A stretch of 64,000 nt of DNA, from the NCBI GenBank assembly GCA_001936135.1, contig CP012817.1, forward strand, positions 496,001 to 560,000. Reading direction: 5' to 3'. The position numbers and the translations under genes were made by a program. Under the pieces are notes generated by a model. The model searched no databases and was not told where the DNA came from. It was given only the letters and a program-made list of their open reading frames with translations. Below are positions 46,167 to 55,296 of the stretch, piece after piece. Numbering within the stretch: the first letter of the stretch is position 1; the number at the start of each line of letters is the position of its first letter. This DNA is from Saccharomycopsis fibuligera x Saccharomycopsis cf. fibuligera. Lineage: Eukaryota > Ascomycota > Saccharomycetes > Ascoideales > Saccharomycopsidaceae.

Positions 46167-49100
46167 CTAAGTAACTGAATAACGACCTGTGGTAAACTTC
46201 TTTGCTTCGTCTGCCAAATGCGATTTCATTCCATCAATTATCTTGTCTTTTAGTAAGTTAACAGCCGCGGCTACCTGGTAATGGGTATCGCCCTCGACAA
46301 GTAAATACAATTTTGGCTCATCTGTATCCTTCAATGGCTTATCTAAATTCTTGTAAAATTTGCCCTTAGAAGTGATAGCACATGCAGTTTCATCAATAAT
46401 TTTCCCCATTGTTTCACGATTTGTAACTTTCCATCTAACTGCCTGAGGCAAATCGTTAATGTTAATTTTGGAGTGAAAAGCACCAGAATCAGGAGAGTCA
46501 GTAGCGCGACCTTCTTGAACATGGAAATCTGAAAGCTCTGATAATTTAGCAATAATTGTTTTATTATGTTTGAACTTTTCCATGTCAGTGTCTTCAGATT
46601 TTTCACCTTGACCGTCATTATTGTCGCCGTCAATCACATTTCCTAGTCTTTGCTTAATCAGTTTCTTATTTTCATCTCTTTTAGCCTCAAGTTTCTCCAA
46701 ACCTTTACCCCCAAACCCACTAAAAACCTTTTGTTTTCCGCTCTTTATTTTAGCCAAAAATTCATTCGAAATCTGTCCCAACTCAGTCGGAACTTCAACT
46801 TTCGACAATTTGAGAGCCTTAGCTATATCATATGCAGCTCTCTCCTGTGTTTTCACCAAAAATGAAACAGCCACTCCTTTAGAACCTGCTCTACCAGTAC
46901 GGCCTACTCTGTGCACATAATCTTCAATATGATTAGGACAGTCATAGTTAATAACTAACTTTAGTTGATTGACATCCAATCCTCTAGCGGCAATAGACGT
47001 AGCAATAAGAATCTTGTTCTTCGCTTTTTTAAAATTATTAATCGTTGTATCTCTTTCCACTTGTGATTTACCACCGTGCAAAGATTCGCATTGATAACCT
47101 CTGTTGTCCAATCTTTTTGCTAAAATATCAGCAGCTTCTTGGCGGTCAACAAATACCAAAACTTTGTCCTCTCCCATCACATCCTTTGAATTCTTGAGAT
47201 CATTGAAATCATTACCATAATTGAAGAACTCACCCAAGACTTCCAATAACTTGAAAAACTTATCTTCCTCTTTATCCATTATCTTAACAATCTGTTTAAT
47301 GTCATTATTAACTCCCTTGAGACCAATCTTTATCTCAAGGGTACTATGATTCAAGATTTTCCTTGCCAATTTTTCCAACTTCAATGGGAAAGTTGCACTA
47401 AACAACACCTTTTGACTGTCAGGCCTTATATTGTCAATGATCATATTAATCTGAGGTTGAAAGCCCATATCAAACATTCTATCAGCTTCGTCAATGACTA
47501 GAAACGTAACTCGTCGTAAAGTTAATTTCTTCAATGATAACAAATCTATGAACCTTCCCGGAGTAGCTATGACTAAATCAACACCAGCACTTACTGTGTT
47601 AATCTGTTTTGAAATATTCTCGCCTCCAAAAACCGCTATTGTTTTCATCGAACTATCAATTTTGCTTGCAACGTTATACGTTTGCATGGCTAACTCTCTC
47701 GTCGGCACTAAAATAATGGCCAATGGATCTTTAGCTTTTGAGGTTTTTCTATGCTTGATGTGCCTGAATAAAGGTAAAATGAAACTCAAACTTTTACCAG
47801 AACCAGTTTTGGCAATACCAATAACATCCCTGCCTTGTAAGATTGCGGGGATACTTTGCGCTTGAATTGGTGTAGGTTTCGAAAACTGAAGGTCATTCAA
47901 AAGTATATTCAAATAATTGGAGGGTAAACCAAGTTGAGACCAATTCATTACAGGATTAGGAGGACTCAAGCCATTAACTTTGATCCCATCTAATTCAATT
48001 CTCAAAATCTCCACTTCCTCTTCAGTAAGTGAGCTGATTTCCAGACTTTCAATATAAAAATCTTTTCTAAAATCTTCATACTCAACTTCATCATGGTTGA
48101 CCTTGGGTATAACTTTTTGTTGTGTTTTTTTTGTGTTCTCTAGCTTTTTAATAATGTCTTGAACATCATCACCTTGATCATCTGAATCATACATATCTAA
48201 ATCCTCACCATTGTCATCATTGAGAATAATTCCGGGAGTGTTTCTGGCATCGGAAATACTTTCGCTATCTTTTATGGAAGCGAAAAACTTATCAAGCTCG
48301 TCTTCTTCGTCTTTTTCTTCGTCTTTTTTGCCTGTAAGTTTAGGATCATTCTCGGCAGTGACATCCCCAGAAGCGCTTGAAAGTAATGGTGCAACCCGTT
48401 TAGCCAAATCAGGCTTCCTGCTCAGCAAACTGCTATCATTGTTCTCCCCATCGTTGTCCTCAAATACAGATTTAACATATTTTTTTTTTGGTTTTGAACT
48501 TTTGAGTACCTTGTTAGTAGAGATATTTTTCTTTAGTTTGAACGACGCACGAATCTGAATCGGAGATTTTTCAACACTGACTTCCTTGGATTTCTCAGCT
48601 TCTCTTTTCCTTTTCCATGCCTCTAACTTTTCTCTTCTTTGCTGTTTCTTTAAATCTTCCGATGGCAGTTGTGGAGTGGATGATGTGCTGAGACTAACAT
48701 CCAAGGCACGGTTACTTGAACCGCTTGCTTGCTTTGTGCCACTATCAGCACTATTCATGCTGGCTCCAACAGAGCTTCTATCCTTGCTATCAATGCGCTT
48801 ACTATTTTCATCATTTATATTATTTTTGGAAGCGTTGAATGCATTAGTATTAGTTTCATTCTGCTCCTTTAATGCTTGTGCCTCTTTTTTCTTTCTCCAT
48901 TTCTCTTGTCTCAACCGAAGCTTCTCATTCAAAGCTACTGATTCATTAACATCAGAAGTACTTACATTATTTTTCTTGTTCAAATCTGCAATTTTGTTAT
49001 TATCATTGCTGTTGCTATTATGAAGCGCTTCAGTAGAGACAACCCTTGATGGAAGCACGTTAGATCTAAGCGCCAGCAATGCTTCCTGAGGAAGCTGCAC

Positions 49101-49268
49101 TCTTCGGTTACTGCCACCGGCATTAGTTGAGTTATTTTTCTCTACTTTGGACGGCTGATATGAGGAGTGCCTTGGTGGCGGAACATATGTATTAGATGGT
49201 GGATAGTTTCTACCATAGTGATTTCCTCGATAATCTCGGCTATTGTTGTTATTGTATCTATGGCTCAT
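46167..49268 (-). CDS. PRP5: Prp5 DEAD-box RNA helicase (pre-mRNA splicing)
   Basis: ATP-dependent RNA helicase (DDX46 family) that remodels U2 snRNP and proofreads the branch-site helix during prespliceosome assembly. The 1033-aa protein has a ~400-residue basic/acidic N-terminus with RQEKWRKKKEAQ- and QRREKLEAWKRKREA-type helices and a DPLD-like acidic region. The Prp5 signature (LRIELDGIKVNGLSPPNPV) and Q-motif region follow. Helicase motifs are AKTGSGKS (about residue 487), PTRELA, DEAD (about 591), SAT (about 624), ARGLD and HRVGRTGRAG (about 785). The C-terminal extension ends in a KH-like region as in other Prp5 proteins. Length and motif order fit the family. The gene is divergent from PHS1, with about 306 bp between starts. 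Confidence 0.93.
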   Translation of the reverse strand: MSHRYNNNNSRDYRGNHYGRNYPPSNTYVPPPRHSSYQPSKVEKNNSTNAGGSNRRVQLPQEALLALRSNVLPSRVVSTEALHNSNSNDNNKIADLNKKNNVSTSDVNESVALNEKLRLRQEKWRKKKEAQALKEQNETNTNAFNASKNNINDENSKRIDSKDRSSVGASMNSADSGTKQASGSSNRALDVSLSTSSTPQLPSEDLKKQQRREKLEAWKRKREAEKSKEVSVEKSPIQIRASFKLKKNISTNKVLKSSKPKKKYVKSVFEDNDGENNDSSLLSRKPDLAKRVAPLLSSASGDVTAENDPKLTGKKDEEKDEEDELDKFFASIKDSESISDARNTPGIILNDDNGEDLDMYDSDDQGDDVQDIIKKLENTKKTQQKVIPKVNHDEVEYEDFRKDFYIESLEISSLTEEEVEILRIELDGIKVNGLSPPNPVMNWSQLGLPSNYLNILLNDLQFSKPTPIQAQSIPAILQGRDVIGIAKTGSGKSLSFILPLFRHIKHRKTSKAKDPLAIILVPTRELAMQTYNVASKIDSSMKTIAVFGGENISKQINTVSAGVDLVIATPGRFIDLLSLKKLTLRRVTFLVIDEADRMFDMGFQPQINMIIDNIRPDSQKVLFSATFPLKLEKLARKILNHSTLEIKIGLKGVNNDIKQIVKIMDKEEDKFFKLLEVLGEFFNYGNDFNDLKNSKDVMGEDKVLVFVDRQEAADILAKRLDNRGYQCESLHGGKSQVERDTTINNFKKAKNKILIATSIAARGLDVNQLKLVINYDCPNHIEDYVHRVGRTGRAGSKGVAVSFLVKTQERAAYDIAKALKLSKVEVPTELGQISNEFLAKIKSGKQKVFSGFGGKGLEKLEAKRDENKKLIKQRLGNVIDGDNNDGQGEKSEDTDMEKFKHNKTIIAKLSELSDFHVQEGRATDSPDSGAFHSKININDLPQAVRWKVTNRETMGKIIDETACAITSKGKFYKNLDKPLKDTDEPKLYLLVEGDTHYQVAAAVNLLKDKIIDGMKSHLADEAKKFTTGRYSVT

Positions 49269-49345
49269 GTTGTGGAGTAGAAATGATGCTCATCACAGCG
49301 CAGACACAATAAAATCATTAGAGTAGAAAAATATTCGCAAATACT

Positions 49346-49386
<41 letters not shown>

Positions 49387-49574
49387 TTTTTGTTTTTGAT
49401 GCTTTGTTGATTACGAGGGGGCACATAACCGGTATCGCCAAATGCAAGAGAAAAATGATGTTAGGCCACCAAAGGTTAAGGAACTAAAATTATCAATGTG
49501 CCGTCATTCGAGGCAACTCCAGTTTCATTTGCCATTTCAGAGAGCACTTATTACATACCGATCATTATTACACT
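49269..49574. promoter_or_regulatory. Bidirectional promoter PRP5 / PHS1 with T33 tract
   Basis: Short shared region between divergent starts. It contains 33 uninterrupted T at 49348-49380, then nine more after AC. Poly(dA:dT) tracts exclude nucleosomes and are typical of housekeeping yeast promoters. Confidence 0.75.
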
Positions 49575-50246
49575 ATGGCCGATGGGAAAGTGAATGCAGC
49601 CAGAAAGCAAAAGCAGCAGCCAAGATGGATCTTGCACTACAATGCCATCAGTGCCACGTTGTGGTTTGTTGTGCTTTCCAACACCATCTACTTTACCACA
49701 GTTTACGGTCAGCCGCAACTTTTTATTTCCACTTCCAAGCTTTTGACAGGGATCCAAGCGCTTGCTATTACTGAAATTTATAATTCTTTAGTAGGTAATG
49801 TTCGCGCTCCACTTTTCACCACCATTGCTCAAGTGTTTTCCAGATTATTGGTGGTTTTTGGAATTTTCACGGTGTTACCAAACTCTCCGGTAAATTATAC
49901 TTTTGCCTATGTGACCTTGTCTGTAGCTTGGTCCATAACAGAAATCATTAGATACTCTTTTTATGCTATCAACATTGAAACCCAGGGAAATGCTCCAAAA
50001 GGTTTAACTTGGTTGAGATATTCTCTTTTCATTGTCTTGTACCCATTGGGTATTTCAAGTGAATGCTGGATCATCTATCAATCTTTGACCGAGGCCGCCA
50101 AGGTGGTTAATCCATGGTATAGCTACTTTTTGATTTCTACTTTGGCTGTTTACGTTCCAGGCAGTTACATTTTGTTCACTTATATGTTGAAGCAAAGAAA
50201 GAAGGTGGTAAAAACATTGTATAAGGATGTCAAAAAGACCAACTAA
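49575..50246 (+). CDS. PHS1: Phs1 very-long-chain 3-hydroxyacyl-CoA dehydratase
   Basis: ER membrane enzyme of 223 aa that performs the third step of very-long-chain fatty acid elongation, removing water from 3-hydroxyacyl-CoA. Family features: an N-terminal YNAISATLWF helix, the ALAITEIYNSLVG stretch followed by Q-V-F-S-R, WSITEIIRYSFY, and LFIVLYPLGISSE. The catalytic pair of the yeast enzyme, Tyr and Glu seven residues apart, is present as Tyr156 and Glu163. There are about six hydrophobic segments. The C-terminus is lysine-rich (KQRKKVVKTLYKDVKKTN), fitting an ER retrieval signal. Length equals that of known yeast Phs1 proteins. It is divergent from PRP5. Confidence 0.95.
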   Translation: MADGKVNAARKQKQQPRWILHYNAISATLWFVVLSNTIYFTTVYGQPQLFISTSKLLTGIQALAITEIYNSLVGNVRAPLFTTIAQVFSRLLVVFGIFTVLPNSPVNYTFAYVTLSVAWSITEIIRYSFYAINIETQGNAPKGLTWLRYSLFIVLYPLGISSECWIIYQSLTEAAKVVNPWYSYFLISTLAVYVPGSYILFTYMLKQRKKVVKTLYKDVKKTN

Positions 50247-50383
50247 GAGTGTATTTTCTTACAGAATATACCTGCTACAATAAATCGCTACTAGATAGAT
50301 CTATTATATTCAACGCTGTGTTTTGAAATACCTTTATTAATTTGTAAATATGTTTTCTCAAAAAAAAGAAAGAAAATTTAAAC

Positions 50384-52888
50384 TTATTTCTGGTCGTCAA
50401 ACATTTCAATCCAACTAATATACCTTTCTAATAATCTCACTGCATTACCTTCTGAGTCGTAACCAGCCCTCAATTTGTTGATAATTAAATCTTTTTCATT
50501 TTCTTTAAGGATTTCTTTCAAAAATATCAAGCAGTCAATACAAAAATCCTCATACCATCTGTAATTCCATGAAAAGACCTTAATCAACACTTCCAATATC
50601 AAGTCCAAATACAAGTTGCTTTCCAATGATTGCTGATTGATCAACTTAAGCTGTTCACTAATCAGTAACGTTCCAATTTGTGATTTATCAATCACAAATT
50701 CCTTTTTAATTGGATATAGAATATTATTCAGTCCAACGAATAATAAATCTTTGGCATACCGATTATTATCAAAATTTATGTTTAGTCTTTTAAAATAGTC
50801 ATAATTTTGGAAAAACTCCTGAAATATGTTTAACAAATTCTGGGCAGAAATTATGGAAAATTTAGCAGTCAATGATGTACGTAATGCAGAGATTGCCAAG
50901 TCATAATGTTTGGCACGATATGCGGTAATACCAATAAGCTCCCACTCTAAAGTAGAATGTCTAATTGCATTACCAGTCTTTTTTGCTTCAACTTCCCATA
51001 ACGAAACGACTTTCAAATCATCATAAAGCATGAAGAACAAAGAATCTAACCAGCGCTCGCATAACCTCTTTGATTTGAAAATAACCTGTCCATCTTTCTT
51101 TTCCACGGAAACTGAAGGGAAAGTAACATTTTTGCCAGCATACAGCAAGTTGCTCTTGAGAGTGTTCTGCTTTGAGGATAAGCTTTCCACTGAACTGGAC
51201 CTTATTTCGCTAGCCCTGTATTCGCCTTCCATGACAAAAACTTCTGCTCGCACTTTTAGCAAATTATCCCAGCCAACTAATATTGCTAAACTGGATAAGT
51301 AATTATATGCGGCTTTAAATGTGCCTTTGAGCTTTGGTCCAGTGAGACGTAGCAAAATTGGATCTACAGTCTTAAGTTCCATGTCAGAGACAAAATCCTC
51401 ACTTAATATGGCATCTTTATCTTTCAAATACACCGGTCCTGTGCGATTGGCTTGATTCCAGATTTCGCTCAAGTAGCCTTCTTGAGACGGCTCAGGAAAT
51501 TTGTAGTTGATATTATTATAATCAATGAGCGAATTTTCTTCTCTAATACGGTGAATTGTTTTTGCAGTTGGCAAAGAATACACAGGACAAGAATTTAATG
51601 TTAATAATGCATTTTGAACATCTTTTTTAGTAATGTATGTTTCAAGTAGATTGGTCCAATTAATAAACTCTGTGGGGTTTGTTTCAATGGCTTTTGTAGC
51701 CAAGTATAGTGCAGAATCAAATTTATGTTTTTGGGTCATCAATTTGGATTGTTCCAATAAGTAATAATCAATATAATTTTTTGTGCCTGGCCTATTCGTA
51801 GAATAAAAGTCAATGCCATTTTTCAACTCACGCACTAATCTGGTTTCATTGGTCTTGCTAGAAATTATCAATTCAACGAGAACAAGATGATAGTCAAAGT
51901 TATAAGGTATGCACTTTTCAACAAGTTTAATGGCATATTCGTACAAATCACTAATTTTAAGGATTTTTAATAGCGTATCCACCAAATAATTGTGAATGAA
52001 ATCAGGACCCTGATACAATTCTGAGCATCCTGTCAAAAAGCCCTTTGGTAGCATCTTGACAATTATATCAATTATTTTCTTTGCCGCTGACTTGGTCGAA
52101 ATCAAAGTGTTTTGTATGAGTGAAGGTTTATTGTACTCTAAATTGTCACTGAAGAGAATATTGCGCATAATGCCAGAGACGTATGTTTGTCGCCAGATTT
52201 CTTCGGGTATGCCATCAACAAACTTCGGGGTTTCCGGGACACTAAAGGATATAGCGGACCCGTAAATATCTTGGCCATGCTTGTTTTTTTGAGTTTGCTG
52301 CTGTTGCTGAAAATTTTGCTGCAGCACCTGGCTCGAATTGGGCGACTGCTCATTTGATCTAGGTATTCTGCTTACTGATGTATTGTTCTGTCTGATGTGA
52401 AACGGCTTGCCATTGATTCCCACAAGCTGAACTGAAGTTCTCGGCCCGGGAAATTCTGAGTTAATTCTAACATCGCATTTAGAGAAGCAATTCCAGGAAC
52501 AGTAAGTGCCAATTGTACCTGAACTTATAGAAGAGACCAGACTGTCCTCATCAAATTGGGTATTGTAAACTAATTTTGTCAAGTAAGCAACAGGAGCGGC
52601 AACCGAGCTCACATCTAAGCCAGTTAAGTAGTGAAATTGCCCAACATCTTTGGATCCATTGCGGGTGGATAAACGTATAAGATCTGGTGGTCCTAAGGTG
52701 CTGGCATGGTGAGCTATCAATTCTGACCGCTTGCCTATACTTTGTCCAAATTGTCTTTCCAGAATGAATGGGGCCTGACTAATTTTGGTAGTCTTCTTGC
52801 TCTCTTTGCCCTTAGCAACAAAAGCCAGCGGCGACCTGATGTGGGTGCTGGAGGACTTAACCTCTTCCTTCTTCTTTGACCTGAACAT
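50384..52888 (-). CDS. Exomer ChAP-family protein (Bch1/Bud7/Chs6-like)
   Basis: ChAPs bind Chs5 and Arf1 at the trans-Golgi to form exomer, the cargo adaptor that sends chitin synthase and other proteins to the plasma membrane. The 834-aa product begins MFRSKKKEEVKSS. Family-like blocks are ILERQFGQ near residue 45, LGPPDLIRLS, GQFHYLTGLDVSS, SGTIGTYCSWNCFSKCDVRI, a central helical TPR-like region (ALYLATKAIETNPTEFINW), ERWLDSLFFMLYDDLKV, LEWELIGITAYRAKHYDLA and a C-terminal NYRWYEDFCIDCLIF. The start at 52888 is preferred over an in-frame ATG at 53029, because ChAPs begin with a short basic leader. Which of the four yeast paralogues it matches best cannot be fixed by eye. Confidence 0.9.
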   Translation of the reverse strand: MFRSKKKEEVKSSSTHIRSPLAFVAKGKESKKTTKISQAPFILERQFGQSIGKRSELIAHHASTLGPPDLIRLSTRNGSKDVGQFHYLTGLDVSSVAAPVAYLTKLVYNTQFDEDSLVSSISSGTIGTYCSWNCFSKCDVRINSEFPGPRTSVQLVGINGKPFHIRQNNTSVSRIPRSNEQSPNSSQVLQQNFQQQQQTQKNKHGQDIYGSAISFSVPETPKFVDGIPEEIWRQTYVSGIMRNILFSDNLEYNKPSLIQNTLISTKSAAKKIIDIIVKMLPKGFLTGCSELYQGPDFIHNYLVDTLLKILKISDLYEYAIKLVEKCIPYNFDYHLVLVELIISSKTNETRLVRELKNGIDFYSTNRPGTKNYIDYYLLEQSKLMTQKHKFDSALYLATKAIETNPTEFINWTNLLETYITKKDVQNALLTLNSCPVYSLPTAKTIHRIREENSLIDYNNINYKFPEPSQEGYLSEIWNQANRTGPVYLKDKDAILSEDFVSDMELKTVDPILLRLTGPKLKGTFKAAYNYLSSLAILVGWDNLLKVRAEVFVMEGEYRASEIRSSSVESLSSKQNTLKSNLLYAGKNVTFPSVSVEKKDGQVIFKSKRLCERWLDSLFFMLYDDLKVVSLWEVEAKKTGNAIRHSTLEWELIGITAYRAKHYDLAISALRTSLTAKFSIISAQNLLNIFQEFFQNYDYFKRLNINFDNNRYAKDLLFVGLNNILYPIKKEFVIDKSQIGTLLISEQLKLINQQSLESNLYLDLILEVLIKVFSWNYRWYEDFCIDCLIFLKEILKENEKDLIINKLRAGYDSEGNAVRLLERYISWIEMFDDQK

Positions 52889-53494
52889 GAGTTGCCAATT
52901 GTCTTTACTTTCCCAGCATAGGAAAACAAGGCAGTTTGACAGTATGTAGCTTGTAGTTGACAGCGTTGAGATTGTCTTTGGCCCCAATTTCCCGCGATCC
53001 ACCAAATCATCTCCAATATGTCCGCACACGTGATATAAACATTAACCGCTAAATGCTTGGGGTTTTTCTCGGTTTCCTTTTCTGTCAAAGGCGCTGTTTT
53101 GTTTGTAGAGTTACCGAGATGGTTTGGTGGTGGCACTGTGTGGGATCCTCAATTAAGGTATGATATTTCACTGTTTGAGTATAATCGAATAAAGAAAACA
53201 AAAGAGAGAATACTTAGTTACTCTTGAACCACGTTTACGTTACGGCATCGTCTGTTAATATTTGTCCCGCGGGTATGCCCGACAGCCACTACTATTGCTA
53301 GAATGTTCGGGCTATTTGAGTGGCAAGCGGAAAACTCTAAATTTTTTTTTTCCTTTGCACAATTATATAAAGGGTATTTTCAGGAGATGCCCGCCACCGT
53401 TTGATTTCTGGATTCCAATTTTATGTTCCTAATCAGGACCTAAAAGTCAAATTGTATATCATTATTACCAGTTGACCCATTGCACATATACACT
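52889..53494. promoter_or_regulatory. Divergent promoter region exomer gene / MPM1
   Basis: About 600 bp between divergent starts. It contains a CCCGCGGG palindrome near 53267-53274 and a TATA element nearer MPM1. Confidence 0.6.
53364..53371 (+). promoter_or_regulatory. TATA box of MPM1
   Basis: TATATAAA about 125 bp upstream of the ATG at 53495, just after a T-run. Confidence 0.6.
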
Positions 53495-54478
53495 ATGGGA
53501 ATTTTTAGCGGCAACGATCAGGGCGATACCGAAACCAGAATCACGGAGCTTAACTCCCACGATGATGACGAGTTTTCCAAGAATTTTCAGGAGGCACAAG
53601 ACTCCTTCAACAAGCTCGTAAGCTCCACTTCCAGCATTGCGAAAGCACTCGGTGATGAGGTAAGCAAAAACTCATTCGATTTGTTTAACAAGTTTACTCC
53701 TTCGGTGCTCAGCCCATCTTCTTGGTTTAACACTGAATTTGACGAGCCATTTTTCAGAGACGGCAGCAGCATTGAAGAGGTTTTCGACCGCGCTATTGAG
53801 AAACATGGACATTTTTTTGGACCGTTTGGTGGAGAAAAGCCATGGAACCATTTCCGCAACAATCTTTGGGCTTATCCGGTGCCATCAGTGAGAAAGTATG
53901 ATGCTTGTATGGCTAAAGAGGGTCTTTCTGTGTGGGACAAACATGGTGTTTGGAGATGTTTATTTCCGAAGGCAGTATCACCTTCAGGGGATGGCGAGCG
54001 CAACAGCAATACTGTTACCAAAGAAGATTACTTGGACAATATCAACGATGCAAGAACCAACTTTTTTGAGAACTTCAACGATCTTCTAGGATGGAAGTCG
54101 CAAATGCGCAGACTTGCTAGAGAAGAAAGACAAAAACGTTTTGAGGAAAGAAGAAAAGGATATGAAGACCTCCCACCATCCGAGACCAATTTCGATATAA
54201 TCAACACTACTGAGATGTCCAAAAACTCTTCCAACAACAGTGATGTTGATAATGGAAAGAGAATTATTGGTACCTCCAAGAGCATTTCTACCAGAACTGT
54301 TGAAGATGGTGTTGAGAAATATTCCAAAACTACCAAATGGTATGATGACGGTACTTCTCAGGTCGAGGAAACTAAAAGATTGTTACCAAGAGATGGCTCT
54401 GAGCCAAAGACCGAAAGTAGTATCAAATCGCTTGGTTCAAATGAAAGTGAGAAGTCAGGTTGGTTCTGGGATAACTGA
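53495..54478 (+). CDS. MPM1: Mpm1-like mitochondrial peculiar membrane protein
   Basis: Product of 327 aa from MGIFSGNDQ. The frame is open to an ATG at 53480, but the second ATG gives the family-like MG-x-F start. The central block is diagnostic: AYPVPSVRKYDACMAKEGLSV then WDKHGVWRCLFPKA, as in yeast Mpm1. It ends with Ser/Glu-rich repeats and a GWFWDN tail also typical of the family. Mpm1 is an abundant mitochondrial (intermembrane-space/inner-membrane associated) protein of little-known function. No clear presequence or long membrane helix is visible. A TATA box and T-run lie just upstream. Confidence 0.8.
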   Translation: MGIFSGNDQGDTETRITELNSHDDDEFSKNFQEAQDSFNKLVSSTSSIAKALGDEVSKNSFDLFNKFTPSVLSPSSWFNTEFDEPFFRDGSSIEEVFDRAIEKHGHFFGPFGGEKPWNHFRNNLWAYPVPSVRKYDACMAKEGLSVWDKHGVWRCLFPKAVSPSGDGERNSNTVTKEDYLDNINDARTNFFENFNDLLGWKSQMRRLAREERQKRFEERRKGYEDLPPSETNFDIINTTEMSKNSSNNSDVDNGKRIIGTSKSISTRTVEDGVEKYSKTTKWYDDGTSQVEETKRLLPRDGSEPKTESSIKSLGSNESEKSGWFWDN

Positions 54479-55296
54479 TCGCTATTGTTTTTTCTGAGAC
54501 TTTCTTATTTTTAGCTTGCTGATCCTACTTACCACCTAATGATTTGATGTTGTTTACTTATTCAATTTATATATAGCCTTTTAGTATTTTGTATTGACTT
54601 TTCTGACTTGTTTATTTTTTTTCCTATGGATGTTATATTTTTCCAAAGATGTTATACCTTTTCCAAAGATATTGTTTATACATGGGCTGATTTTTAATTA
54701 GTCATTTTTACGATTCATGAATTTTGCTCTTCAGTTCAAATGTTTATATAGTACTACCCTAAATCAGTTCCGTTTATAGGTTACCTTTGCGTGCGTGAAT
54801 AGTCATGACTTATCTAATATTTTTCTATTTGGTCATTTTATATTTTTGTTTATCCAAGTCAGCGGTAAAATGATCATCGGGTTAGGAGCACCGTAAGAGA
54901 ATATCGATGAGACGCAAAGCCGTTAATGTGTATAAGGAAAAGAAAAGGCAATAAAAAACGCACTGACAGAAACAAGAAGAAGTGCTCTTTAGAAATGCCG
55001 AATTAACTGAACTGAAAGAGTAACACATTGACAATTTTAAGCTTATATATGGCGGTAAGGTCTGCTTGAATCTTGCAGCCTTCGTTTCGGGTAATTCAAC
55101 ACATTAATAAAATCACAATAATTTTATTTTCATGCTGAAGGCATATAATATCAATTTATTGTTATCAACAGTACGATTATCATTTCCACCATAAAATTGA
55201 CCAGACCACTACAAATACACACATTGCTCGGCAACTTGTGCTACTAAGAAACATTTTTCAGTATCAGATACATATCCCTCTGCAGAGCCTCACTAC
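54479..55296. other. Intergenic region MPM1 to the next plus-strand gene
   Basis: T-rich 3' flank of MPM1, including a short direct repeat (TTTTTCCAAAGAT/TTTTCCAAAGAT near 54638-54672), then the promoter of the downstream gene. No gene is recognised. Confidence 0.6.

Noticed and set aside
48211-49023. Plus-strand frames of 115 and 145 codons inside PRP5
   Set aside because: Shadows of the Lys/Ser-rich Prp5 N-terminus on the other strand.
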